Part shown: one piece after another, positions 22,271 to 31,853 of the stretch | Position numbering within the stretch: the stretch's first letter is position 1 | Layout: the number at the start of each line of letters is the position of its first letter | Source of the DNA: Scolanthus callimorphus | Lineage: Eukaryota > Cnidaria > Anthozoa > Actiniaria > Edwardsiidae | Direction: 5' to 3' | DNA length: 64,000 nt | NCBI GenBank assembly: GCA_033964015.1 | Contig: CM066915.1 | Coordinates: 9,750,573 to 9,814,572 of the forward strand | The notes under the pieces: generated by a model | Told to the model about the DNA's origin: nothing | Databases searched by the model: none | The model's input: only the letters and a program-made list of their open reading frames with translations | Program-made: the position numbers and the translations under genes

Positions 22271-24176
22271 TAGGGAATTGACCAGGAAGTCAGTGACATT
22301 TGAGTGGAACCAGAGACAAGAAGATAGTTTTCAGGCTATCAAGCATATGATGAGTGCTAGTGAAACCCTAGCTTATTTTGATAGGGAGGCAGAGACCACG
22401 GTAGTTGCAGATGCCAGTCCCGTAGGGTTAGGAGCTGTTTTAATTCAGAGACAGGGAGGAACCGAGAAAGTAGTTGCTTATGGACACCGTAGTTTGTCAG
22501 ATGTTGAAAGTAGGTATTCCCAGACAGAGAGGGAAGCTTTGTCTTTAGTGTGGGCATGTGAGCATTTTAGATTATATCTATTAGGAACACAGTTTACGTT
22601 AATCACAGACCACAAGCCACTTACGCACATATTTAACAATGCTAATGCTAAGTCCACACCCAGATTAGAGAGGTGGAGTTTAAGATTAGCACCTTATAAT
22701 TTTAGGATAGTCTATAGGCCAGGTGAGTCTAATATCGCAGACCCTATGTCTAGGTTGAGTTGCAGGGACAGTGTAGGTTTCCCTGTAGGGGATGATACTA
22801 GGGAATACATTTCCATGATTGTTCAGGAGGCAGTGCCAGAAGCTATGTCGTGGCAGGAAATTAAATCCAGTTCAGATGAATGTGAGATTGTACAAGTAGT
22901 GAAGGAGGCAATTAGGACAGGAAGATGGGAGAAATGTTCAACAAGTGTCAAAGCAGTCAGGACGGAACTTAGCGAGAGTGATGGTGTAATTCTGAGAGGG
23001 AAAAGGATATTTATTCCACCAAGTTTACAAGAGAGAGTTTTAATGCTAGCTCATGAAGGACACCAGGGAATTGTCAAGTGTAAGCAACGTCTAAGGAGCA
23101 CGGTTTGGTGGGTAGGCATTGATAAGGACATAGAGAAGTTGTGTAAGTCTTGTGAGTCTTGCCAGTTAGTGTCTAGTTATGATCGGCCAGTTCCAATAGT
23201 AACAACAGAGATGCCGACATCACCCTGGAAGTTTTGTAGTACAGATTTGCTAGGCCCACTTCCAGATGGCCGTTACGTTATTGTGATAATTGATTATTTT
23301 AGTAGATACTTTGAGGCAGCATTGCTTAGATCTACAAAGACAGGGCCAGTTATAGATTTTCTGGATGCTATTTTTACAAGATTTGGCTTCCCAGAAGCCA
23401 TTAGGTCAGACAATGGGCCACAGTTTATTTCACATGAGTTTCAGGCATACCTTAAAAGCAATGGTATTAAGTGGGTGCCAACCATTCCGTTGTGGCCACA
23501 GGCCAATGGTCTTGTAGAGAGGACCAACAGAACCATAGAGAAGATACTCACTATAGCCACGGTAGAGAAAAGGGATCTTCAGAAAGAGTTTAGGAAGTTT
23601 TTATTGGCATATAGGTCAACTCCGCATACCAGTACTGGGTGTACTCCGTTTTCTCTTATGTTCGGTAGAGAGATGAGGACAAAGCTACCACAGCTAGATT
23701 ATACAGCTGCCAACCCAGAAGTGGCAAAAGAAAGAGATATGGAGTATAAGTTAAAGATGAAAGACTTTGCAGACCAGAAGGCAGTTGATAGCAATATCCA
23801 GGAGGGGGATACAGTAGTGATGCGGAATGAGACGAAAGGTAAGTTACAGCCGAATTTCCGGCCAGAGAAATACAGGGTAATCAATCTTAATGGTTCAGAC
23901 ATGATCGTCCAGTCAAATGAGACAGGAAATACAGTTAGGCGGAATGTTCAATTCGCAAAGAAAATGCCTGAACAAATCGACAATGAAGTGCTCCCCTCAG
24001 CTCAGGCAGAACAAGAGGTTCCCATGACAACCGAGGCTACTAATGAGACACCAGCAGAAGGAGTCACTACGAGTGAGGATACCATGGCAACCCCAAGTGC
24101 AACCAGTGAAGTGCGTCGTAGCAGTCGAGTGCGTCAACAACCTGTAAGGCTTGCTGACAACCTTGTCAAGTACTGA
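22271..24176 (+). pseudogene. Ty3 RNase H and integrase
   Basis: RNase H is recognised by VVADASPVGLGAVL, SQTEREALSLVWACEHF and LITDHKPLTHIF. The integrase has the HHCC finger (HEGHQG, then CKSCESCQ) and the catalytic D, D and E in CSTDLLGPL, RSDNGPQF and VERTNRTIEK. The C-terminal part has the R-P-EKYRVINL segment typical of the GPY/F module. No chromodomain is evident; the tail is T/E-rich. The stop lies 50 bp before the polypurine tract. Confidence 0.92.
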
Positions 24177-24237
24177 GATATCGTTCTTGCTCCTGAGTTA
24201 ACCAATGTTCTGTTCTTTTCATTTAAAAGGGGAGGGA

Positions 24238-24419
24238 TGTAGTGTATCAGCACTCTAGTATCACATAACGGACGACGTGATTGCTTATGATTATTTGTAG
24301 TACCATATAAGGTCATGGCGTATGCCATAAGCTGTAGATATGTAATTAAAGATCAGTCTATATTCACGAACCAAAGCGTGTGGTTGTGTTCACTTTATGC
24401 GAGCGAGAGATATACTAAA
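24238..24419 (+). repeat. Ty3 3' LTR
   Basis: Preceded by the polypurine tract AAAAGGGGAGGGA and followed by the target duplication GTTTG. Same length as the 5' LTR. Confidence 0.95.
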
Positions 24420-25234
24420 GTTTGCAGGCGAAAAGTGGATTTTCGTGCTGTTTGACGAGGTCAAGTTAACACATGGTTATATATTGTTTCGAGATGTAAA
24501 CAACAACTTGGAAACTCGAGAGTCGATCAAGAGATTTTATTTTATCTCTGCAGATTCAAACTCTAGCGAGAAACCATGATTATTGTCTGAGGATATTTGT
24601 TAGACTCTTATTCTTGTTTCAGCAGAGATTTTTGCAAGATTTTCCCTCCACGCTTGTCAAGTCAACAGTGTGATGCCATGAGCTTTTAGTCGCCATGTCA
24701 AGGTATTTTTACCGCCTCCTGCTGGTTACAAAAGTAGCTTGCCCACAAACGTTATTTGATATTTGTGAACATCTATCATCGCTCTATTACCCTGAGTAAA
24801 TTTCAGTTCTCAAATGTACATGGATCTACCCGATAAAGCACGTCAAAGATACCCTATAGATGGGGGCTCCAAAAAAGTGTTATTATTTAAAAATTCGTAA
24901 AATATTTAATTTTCAACGCTGGGAAATAAAAAGCTGCTTAAAATGACAAGAATTGTGTGCTCTTGAGTTCTGCTAGCTTAAATTTTCCAAAGCGCCTTGC
25001 ATTTGTTTTTATTTTTGATATTTTATTGGTGCGGTAAAAACGGCCTCGGAAGGCTACCCAAACCCCATGTTCGACCCGATACTAAACTCGGCCGGATTTC
25101 TCCGAAAATATTAATCGCAACGAGATAAAAAATATATCGTTAGAAGCAGCTGATAACAGGCTTCATTCTGACATGCAATGTCAAAATCTATTTTTCCAGC
25201 TGGAGTCGACCGTTACAGACATCCGCTCTTAAGA

Positions 25235-27535
25235 AGAAAGAAAGATTTTCATCAATATGCACCCCAAGCGATTTGGTGTGGGGTACCTGTTTTATGGGTA
25301 CTCCTTCAATTGCCAAAGAGGGGGCTGAATTGAAGGTTGATAGACGTTGTCTGGAGCAAATAAGCATGAACTCCGTTTTAGATTGGTTCAGGGTGAGCAT
25401 ATTAGCGACAAGCCACTTACTGACATTAGCAAGATCTTGATTTAGATAAAAAAATTATGTTTTCTACATTATTACTCGCGAATGTCAGGTGAGTGTCGTC
25501 GGCATACATGCGTGGCTTTGAGTGTTCTAAACAATTTGGAAGATTGTTTATATACATCAGAAAGAAGAGAGGACCTAGGATTGTGCCTTGTGAAATTCCA
25601 CAAAGAAGGGTGCGGTCTTCCGAGAGATGACCATTCACAAAACATTTCTGACTGCGACCATGAAGGTAGGACGCAAACCAATTACTTGCAGAACACCCAA
25701 AGCCGTAAGCATTTAGTTTTGAAAGTAGAATTTAATGATTTACAGTGTCGAAAGCCTTCTTGAGGTCAAGAAAGACTACCGAGTTCACGGTGCCGCGATC
25801 GATGTTGAATGCCCAGTCATTAGTGGCCTCAAGAAGGGCAGTAACCGTTCAGTGACGGCATCGGAACCCTGATTGGTGTTTAGAAAGAATATCATTACTT
25901 GTCAAAAATGCATAGGCTTGATCGTAGATAATCCTTTCGAAAACCTTCGCCACAACCGGAATAATGGAGATTGGGCGGTAGTTATTCATATCTCTGCGCT
26001 CCCCTTGTTTGAATAGGGGCAAAACTTTCGCGCATTTCCATTCATCGGGAAAAATACCCGTCGCAATGGAACGGTTAAAAATTGCGCACAACGGCTCTGC
26101 GATTAGGTCAGGACACTCTCGAAGAAGCCTTGCTGATATTTTATCTAAACCAGTTGCTTTGGATTTACAAAGTTTAGACAAAAGAAAGAGGACTGTGGAG
26201 CGATTGGTAGATTTTAAATCGAATCTAGTATCTGGTGATTTACATGATAGATAATCTAGAAACGAACGGCTATTATCACTCGCCGGTATCTCATTTGCGA
26301 GTTTTGGGCCAATACCGGCAAAATGATTACTAAATTCATTAGAAATCTTTTGAGAATCACTTATGGTAGATTCGTTCAACTTAATTTCATTAATGTGTTG
26401 TTCATTTCTTTTCCTTGATGTTAATTCATTAATAATGCTCCAAGATTCTTTTGCTATTTTTATTTCGTTGTTCACAGAATTACGAAGTTTCTTAAAAACA
26501 ACCCAATCAACGGGGTTTTTAGAGCGTATCGCTTTAATCTTTTGAATATCCCGCTCGTGCATGCGTCTTGTTAATAGGGGCGTGATCCAGGGTGATTTGG
26601 AAGCCCTTACACGCTTGACGCGCACGGGAGCATGTTCGTCAACAATGCGATTAAAGTTTGTCTTCCAATTACGCCACATATCGTTCGGATCGTTAAGGGA
26701 AATTATATCTTCCCAATTGTGTGAATTAATATCGGCTCTGAAACTGGCTGGGTCGAATGTTTTAAAATTCCTATACGTTATTGGAAAGACCAGTAGAGAG
26801 CTTACGAAATGCATATATTAAGCTATGATCACTAATGCCGACATGAGAGACACCGGAGCAAACTACATTATCTGGCGTATTAGTGAAAATTAAATCGATC
26901 ATAGTAGAAGAAGACTCTGTGATGCGAGTTGGCTCTTCAATTAACTGCTCAAGGTTATATAAGTCTGCGATACTAGATAGAATTTTGGATTTATGGTCAA
27001 AGGTGGCCGCACCCAAATTGCAGTTGAGGTCTCCCAAGAGCCAATATTCAATATTCTCAGCATCGAGCCTACCAATTAAAGCCTCAAACAAATCGAATTT
27101 ATCTACGGTAGAACAAGGTGGACGATACCAGGTTACCAAGAGAAATGGCTTGCAGCTCGGCTTGCGGATTTCGAGGCACAAATTTTCTAATTGATCAACG
27201 GATAAATCTGGACGGAGGGAAAAAATTATGTTTTCACGGATATAGAAACAAACACCTCCTCTAGATTCACCGTCGTCGTCAAATTTGCCACTCGCTCTGT
27301 CGCGGCGGATTATTTGATAGCCGGAAATGTGCGCATCGTTATCGCTTTTGAAGAATCAAGCCATGTCTCATTTATTGCGAGAACGTCAACTGGGTTATCG
27401 GCAAGCAAAACCCTCAGTTCGTCAATGTGTGCTAAGAGACTGCGCACGTTTAGACAGGCAATTTTAAATCCACGATCCACGATTTGGAGGAATAAATGAA
27501 AGTGAATTGCTTTGTGGATTTAGCCTGTCGGTTGT
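25235..27535 (-). pseudogene. LINE ORF2: APE endonuclease and reverse transcriptase
   Basis: The endonuclease region shows LNVRSLLAHIDEL, AINETWLDSS, GDLNCNLG, DLIFTN and GISDHSLIY, the expected catalytic N, E, D/N and SDH motifs. RT shows KATGLDKISARLL, NNYRPISIIPVVAKVFERII, ISQGTILGPLFF and the catalytic MYADDTHL. At least three frameshifts separate the endonuclease, RT N-terminal and RT C-terminal pieces (near 26790, 25850 and 25640). The C-terminus after IDENLSFF is missing. Confidence 0.85.
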
Positions 27536-27599
27536 GTTATTAGATTGACTTGGTTCATTGGTACTGGGGGCTACAGCAACTTCACACGGCAGAGCAGGT

Positions 27600-29098
27600 C
27601 AATGTGAAATAGTATTTGCAAATTTCCTAAAGTTTTCTTGAAGTGCTGTACTTCCCTGCCTATTTAAGTGAAGTCCCTTATAATTCAAATGTTCCCTTGT
27701 ATATTGGAGTTATTGAGGAAGCTGATCTTGTTTCGATCACACAGGCCCTTTAATAAAGAGTTTACTTGACGTGCCTTTGATGCCAGCTCCTCGCTTCTGA
27801 TCAGCAGCCCAGAAACCCCCACAGATGTTAGAGGGGAATCTTGCTTGATTTGCGTGACAAGATTCAAGAGTCAATCTGCAATATTTCGGGGTGTACAAGA
27901 CTTTAAATCGTTGGTCCCGACGTGTAGAATGAAGTTATCTGGAGAACGCCTGACCAGGGGTTACACAAAGTCCTCCATATCAGTGACTGTGGCTCCAGGA
28001 AAGGGTTTCACAACAAAGTAATAGTCGGGGTCTGAGGCGCTCATTTTCGCTCCAACTATGTGCTTTACTAACGAGTCTCCTGCGATCACTGTGGTTTTCT
28101 ATCGTCGGGACTCGGCTATTGGTTGGTCATTTGAAATATCTTCGCTTGTATTTTCACGCGGCTGAGGAGACGTCTTTTTGTTCGGACGCTTTTTCTTTTC
28201 CCTTTGTTCTGAGCGGTTGGCGGGAACGCTTGACTACTCTCGGCACCAACCAAAGGTGACGGTGGACGAGCATGATTATTCAAGCTGGGGTCAGTGGGGT
28301 GCGACCGATTTCCAGATTTCGAATTAATTTGAGTTGGAGCGCCACTGGATTGTAAATAATAAAGATTTTTCGAGAGTAGTTGCAGAGCTAACTTCAAGGA
28401 GTCGCGCTCAGTAATTAGTTGAGTGTTTTGATCTTTCGATACAATAAGCTGTTGCCTCAAAGAGTCGTTTTCATGTTGAAGTTCATCCACTCTGGTATTA
28501 TGAATGGTAGAGCTGACCATCCCATGAATCTCATTACCTCCAGCAACTTTCAGCGAATTCTTGATCTCATCGATTTCACCTCTAAGCTGCTCCATAACGT
28601 CATTTAAAATCTGGCTTTTCAGTCTCGTCTCAACATCCTTTAATGATGGAATTTGCTCCTCATTTCCGTCAGTTTGGCTATGACTGCAAAGGCTTGAAAT
28701 GTGCACTTCAGAAATATCGGCGTACTGCATTTGACTACCAAATAGCGTGTGCGATTTGTCACCAATATTTTCTTCCCCATCACTTTCGACAACTACTTCT
28801 TCTGTATCGTGTTCCTTATCCATTATAATATCCATCAGCTTGGCGATATACTGATCCTTAGAAGCCCCTGCACTAGAAGCGTTTTAGTACTTCGGTAAAA
28901 GTTAACCGTTACGGACTCAAATTTAAGGACTTCGTTCGAGTTATTGGATGCCGAGTTAAGTAGTTTATCCGAATTGCCGTCTTCCAACTCTGAAATCCAA
29001 AACAGTTTGAGATTTTCTACATCACTTGTCCACTTGAATTGCTTCTTGGGGTTGATACTAAGGTATTTCACTAAATTTCCTGTAGTAACATCCGCCAT
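27600..29098 (-). pseudogene. LINE ORF1: coiled coil and SGNH-esterase-like domain
   Basis: An ATG at 29098 starts MADVTTGNLVKYL. A segment ending VNFYRSTKTLLVQG precedes a frameshift near 28870. Then follow an acidic stretch, a coiled coil (about 28620-28350, with HENDSLRQQL) and a basic proline-rich linker. The 3' third, in broken frames (27600-28110), keeps esterase-like blocks AGDSLVKH and ILHVGTNDL. Esterase-bearing ORF1 is known in CR1/L2-type LINEs. Confidence 0.7.
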
Positions 29099-29123
29099 GA
29101 CTGCACTGTCGTCCTGCATAACG

Positions 29124-30340
29124 TCAGAAATTACTTGGCCTGTTGATCAGGCAGCATTTCTGCACAAATCTCTGGTACTCAGCAGACGCCGTCTTCAGCT
29201 TTACATTCCGTACTATACCGTCGTCTCCGGGATAGACTTCCGTCACTCGTCCCATGCTCCACTTGCCTCGGGGGGCGTTGAAGTCGACGAGGAGGACGAT
29301 GTCATCGACGCACATCTGGCGACCTGCTCCTTGCCATTTGGAGAGTCCGCGGCTTACTAAGGTAGGGATATACTCTCCTGTATGCGTTTCCGTGGGTTGG
29401 TCGTGTCTTCGTACGGACCGTGTGGGACGTCAGGGGATGCTCGTCCCAACAACAGGTGGTTGGGGGTCTTAGATCGTTAGGATCATCAGAACTGTGGCTT
29501 ATGGGCCTACTGTTAAGTAGAGACTTAACCTCTGCGAAAATCGTCGCCATCTCGTTCCATGTCAATACATGGTTTCCTACTACGACTCGCAGCGCGAGTT
29601 TTGCTTGTTTGATGAGGCTCTCGTACAAGCCGCCTTGGTGTGGACTGTAAGGGGAGATGAAGATCCACTTGAACTTGTGGAGCATGGCAAAATCTTCTAG
29701 ACGTCGTCTCCCTTCTTCGACAAGCTTGCGCGGCTCAGCCTCAGCACTAACAAAGGAACCACCGTTATCAGATATGAGGTTTCAGGCCATCCATGGTTGG
29801 CAGCAAAGCGCCTAACGGCTTGAAGAATTGCTTCACAGGAAGTATTCTCCACGATTTCTAGGTGAATCGCTCTCACCGTCGCACAGGTGAAAATGGCTCC
29901 CAGGGCATTTGGCAGATTTATTTCTTCCGTACTTGAGTTTGAATGGGCCAAATAAGTCCACTCCTGTCACGGTGAAAGGGGGCGACAACAGCTTCAATCT
30001 TTCAGCGGGCAGATCTGCCATAAGCGTCGTGTGTGGCGGTTGTCTGATCTTCCTGCATGTGATACATTCTCGACAAATCTTCTTAGCTAGCCTCCTCCCA
30101 CGCAAGATCCAGTACTTAGCTCTCGATTCACAGAGCGTTCTCTCTCGACCTCCGTGGCTCACTTTCTGGTGCGCATGTCGAATCAACAATGTAGATATAT
30201 GGTGATCGGCTGGGAGAAGAACTGGGAATACCTGCTCGTAAGGAAGCCGGGATTTATCGAGCCTGCTTCCCACTCTTATAAGGCCATCGTCATCCACAAA
30301 TGGGGATAACTCGGGGTACTTCTCCATTAGCGTTTTGCAT
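29124..30340 (-). pseudogene. BEL integrase and C-terminal domain
   Basis: On the minus strand, LSPFVDDDGLIRVGSRL precedes the zinc-binding HHCC (HAHQKVSHGGRE, then CRECITCRK), then TVTGVDLFGPF with the first catalytic Asp. A broken segment holds the second Asp region. SPYSPHQGGLYESLIKQAK contains the catalytic Glu. The last piece, VDDIVLLVD and PRGKWSMGRV, is the DUF5641-like domain, with its stop at 29124-29126. Three or more frameshifts. The 5' end is cut at about 30340 by the plus LINE. Confidence 0.85.
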
Positions 30341-30350
30341 TAGCATAATC

Positions 30351-31838
30351 ATGGCGGATAGACGTGTTTCTGTAGCTCCTGCAACAAATCGTTGTAAGTC
30401 ACCTAAAATAGTATCTGGCCTACGCAGAACCGTTTCTCTATCGAATCTTGGGGATGTAGTATCAACAAGTACTAGCAATTTGGCCGATGTAATTGTAATA
30501 TCAGAGGAATCTACAAAAAGTTCCAGTGCTCAAGAACCTTTCTCGACACGTGAAGAACCAACGGTCATTCTCAAGAGAGCCCTAGGACGTGATCTGGAAT
30601 CGCTGAACAAGGTCGATCTTAAAGCTGAATTAGTGAAGAGAAAACTATTGACATCTGGAGTAAAATCTGCTCTGGCCGAAAGACTGAAGTCTCATATTCT
30701 GGAAAACGAGAGTGACAATAACAATGGCGTTTCCCGCCAAAATCTAAAAGGCAACGGATCTCATGCCCCAACATCAGAGGCTTATGAATTAGTAGACGAC
30801 CACCACTCAGGCTGCCTTAGCTATGACCACTTTCGTGAATTTTCCGAACAAATAAAGCAGGACTTGGTAAGCCTCAAAGAAGCGGTCTATAACAACAGAC
30901 AAGATTCTGACGCAGTCTATAACAACAACAGAGATTCCGAACAAGAACTGCAAGAGTTGCGTGAGCAGAACAGACTGATGCGGAATCGCGCGTTGGAAAT
31001 GGAGGAGAAATTTATTGAATTGAAGGAGGAGAGGGATAGTCTCAAACTTGTTGTGTCGCTTTTGGGCAAAGATTTGTACCAAAGTACAAGGAACATTTCA
31101 AATGCAAATAATATCTCTTCTACCGTCACGGATCAAGGACTCATTTCAAAGCCTCCTACCGTCACGGATAATGGGCGCGTTGCAAAGCCTAATGATCCCA
31201 TTGAATCTGAATCCCAATCATGGCAATCGGTAAACAAAAGAGCCAACAGGAAAGCCAACAGAAAACCTGACAGTATTAGTACTCGCAATCACAAAGCAGC
31301 AAGTAAAGAAAGTAAAGAACCTTCGGAGACTACAACTTCTGCCGATAAATTTACCACTCTACTTATCGGCGACTCGATGGTTCAAAATCTTCATGGCAGG
31401 AAAATTGGCCAGGAGGTCGGGCATCGTGTGGTAGTAAGAGCTATTTCTGGAGCGACAACGAAGGCTATGAAGGACTACATCAAACCAAACCTAGAGCTAC
31501 AACCACAGGAGGTAGTCTTGCACGTAGGGACAAATAATTTGAGAACAAATTCGCCCCAAGAAGTCGCAGATGGAATTGTAGATCTTGGTAGACAAGTGGA
31601 GGGGTCATCCGAAGCTCAAGTGGTTATCTCATCTCTAGTAACACGACGAGACCAGTTCAACGACAAGGTTACGGAGGTCAACAAGTTATTGAAGAGATAC
31701 TGCAGACAAAATGAATGGAAACTTATTGAACATAATAACATTAATGAGAAGGGATTGAATAAAGGTGGACTCCATCTTAACTTTGAAGGTAACAAACGTT
31801 TCTTCAATAATTTCTGTAAGAGTTTAGATTCGCCTTGA
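30351..31838 (+). CDS. LINE ORF1 protein with SAP, coiled-coil and esterase-like domains
   Basis: The ATG at 30351 (ATCATGGCG) is preferred over an upstream in-frame ATG at 30300, which lies in BEL sequence. 495 residues, intact. Residues ~82-117 read as a SAP nucleic-acid-binding motif (LNKVDLKAELVKRKL, then LAERLKSHI). Residues ~160-258 are coiled coil (ELQELREQNRLMRNRALEM). A basic linker follows (KRANRKANRKPD). The last ~160 residues form an SGNH-hydrolase-like domain with LLIGDSMVQ (block I), HVGTNNL (block III) and GGLHLNFEG (block V). ORF1 proteins of this kind bind LINE RNA and multimerise; the role of the esterase is unsettled. Confidence 0.85.
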   Translation: MADRRVSVAPATNRCKSPKIVSGLRRTVSLSNLGDVVSTSTSNLADVIVISEESTKSSSAQEPFSTREEPTVILKRALGRDLESLNKVDLKAELVKRKLLTSGVKSALAERLKSHILENESDNNNGVSRQNLKGNGSHAPTSEAYELVDDHHSGCLSYDHFREFSEQIKQDLVSLKEAVYNNRQDSDAVYNNNRDSEQELQELREQNRLMRNRALEMEEKFIELKEERDSLKLVVSLLGKDLYQSTRNISNANNISSTVTDQGLISKPPTVTDNGRVAKPNDPIESESQSWQSVNKRANRKANRKPDSISTRNHKAASKESKEPSETTTSADKFTTLLIGDSMVQNLHGRKIGQEVGHRVVVRAISGATTKAMKDYIKPNLELQPQEVVLHVGTNNLRTNSPQEVADGIVDLGRQVEGSSEAQVVISSLVTRRDQFNDKVTEVNKLLKRYCRQNEWKLIEHNNINEKGLNKGGLHLNFEGNKRFFNNFCKSLDSP

Positions 31839-31853
31839 ATTTCTGATTATTCT

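Larger units (their letters stand above)
19982..24419 (+). mobile_element. Ty3-type LTR retrotransposon, TSD GTTTG
   Basis: Two 182-bp LTRs differ at 4 positions. GTTTG flanks the element (19977-19981 and 24420-24424), and the uninterrupted target can be read in the opposite foldback arm. TTGGCGACGAGCG directly after the 5' LTR is the likely primer-binding site, and AAAAGGGGAGGGA before the 3' LTR is the polypurine tract. Internal order is gag, protease, RT, RNase H, integrase. Two 1-nt frameshifts break pol. A young but inactive copy. Confidence 0.95.
18133..25234. mobile_element. Large foldback element with ~1.15-kb arms
   Basis: The left arm (about 18133-19283) and right arm (about 19637-25234, minus the Ty3 insertion) are inverted copies with only scattered differences. 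The outermost shared block is TCTTAAGAGCGGATGTCTG. The ~350-bp loop is AT-rich and non-coding. The right junction falls inside the RT ORF of the minus LINE. The left flank is not LINE sequence, and no target duplication is seen. A splice-acceptor-like CGTTTGCAG followed by an open frame encoding KWIFVLFDEVKLTHG lies in each arm, hinting at descent from a DDE/RNase H-type transposase. That is weak inference. Confidence 0.75.
25235..29120 (-). mobile_element. CR1/L2-like LINE, minus strand, 3' end cut by the foldback
   Basis: Two ORFs in LINE order on the minus strand, related to the plus LINE at 30341-34957 (for example shared MYADDTHLT and KATGLDKISARL). Its 5' end abuts the last codons of BEL pol (stop at 29124-29126), so it inserted at the end of the BEL coding region. 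At 25235 the RT ORF is interrupted by the foldback. Several frameshifts. Confidence 0.85.
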
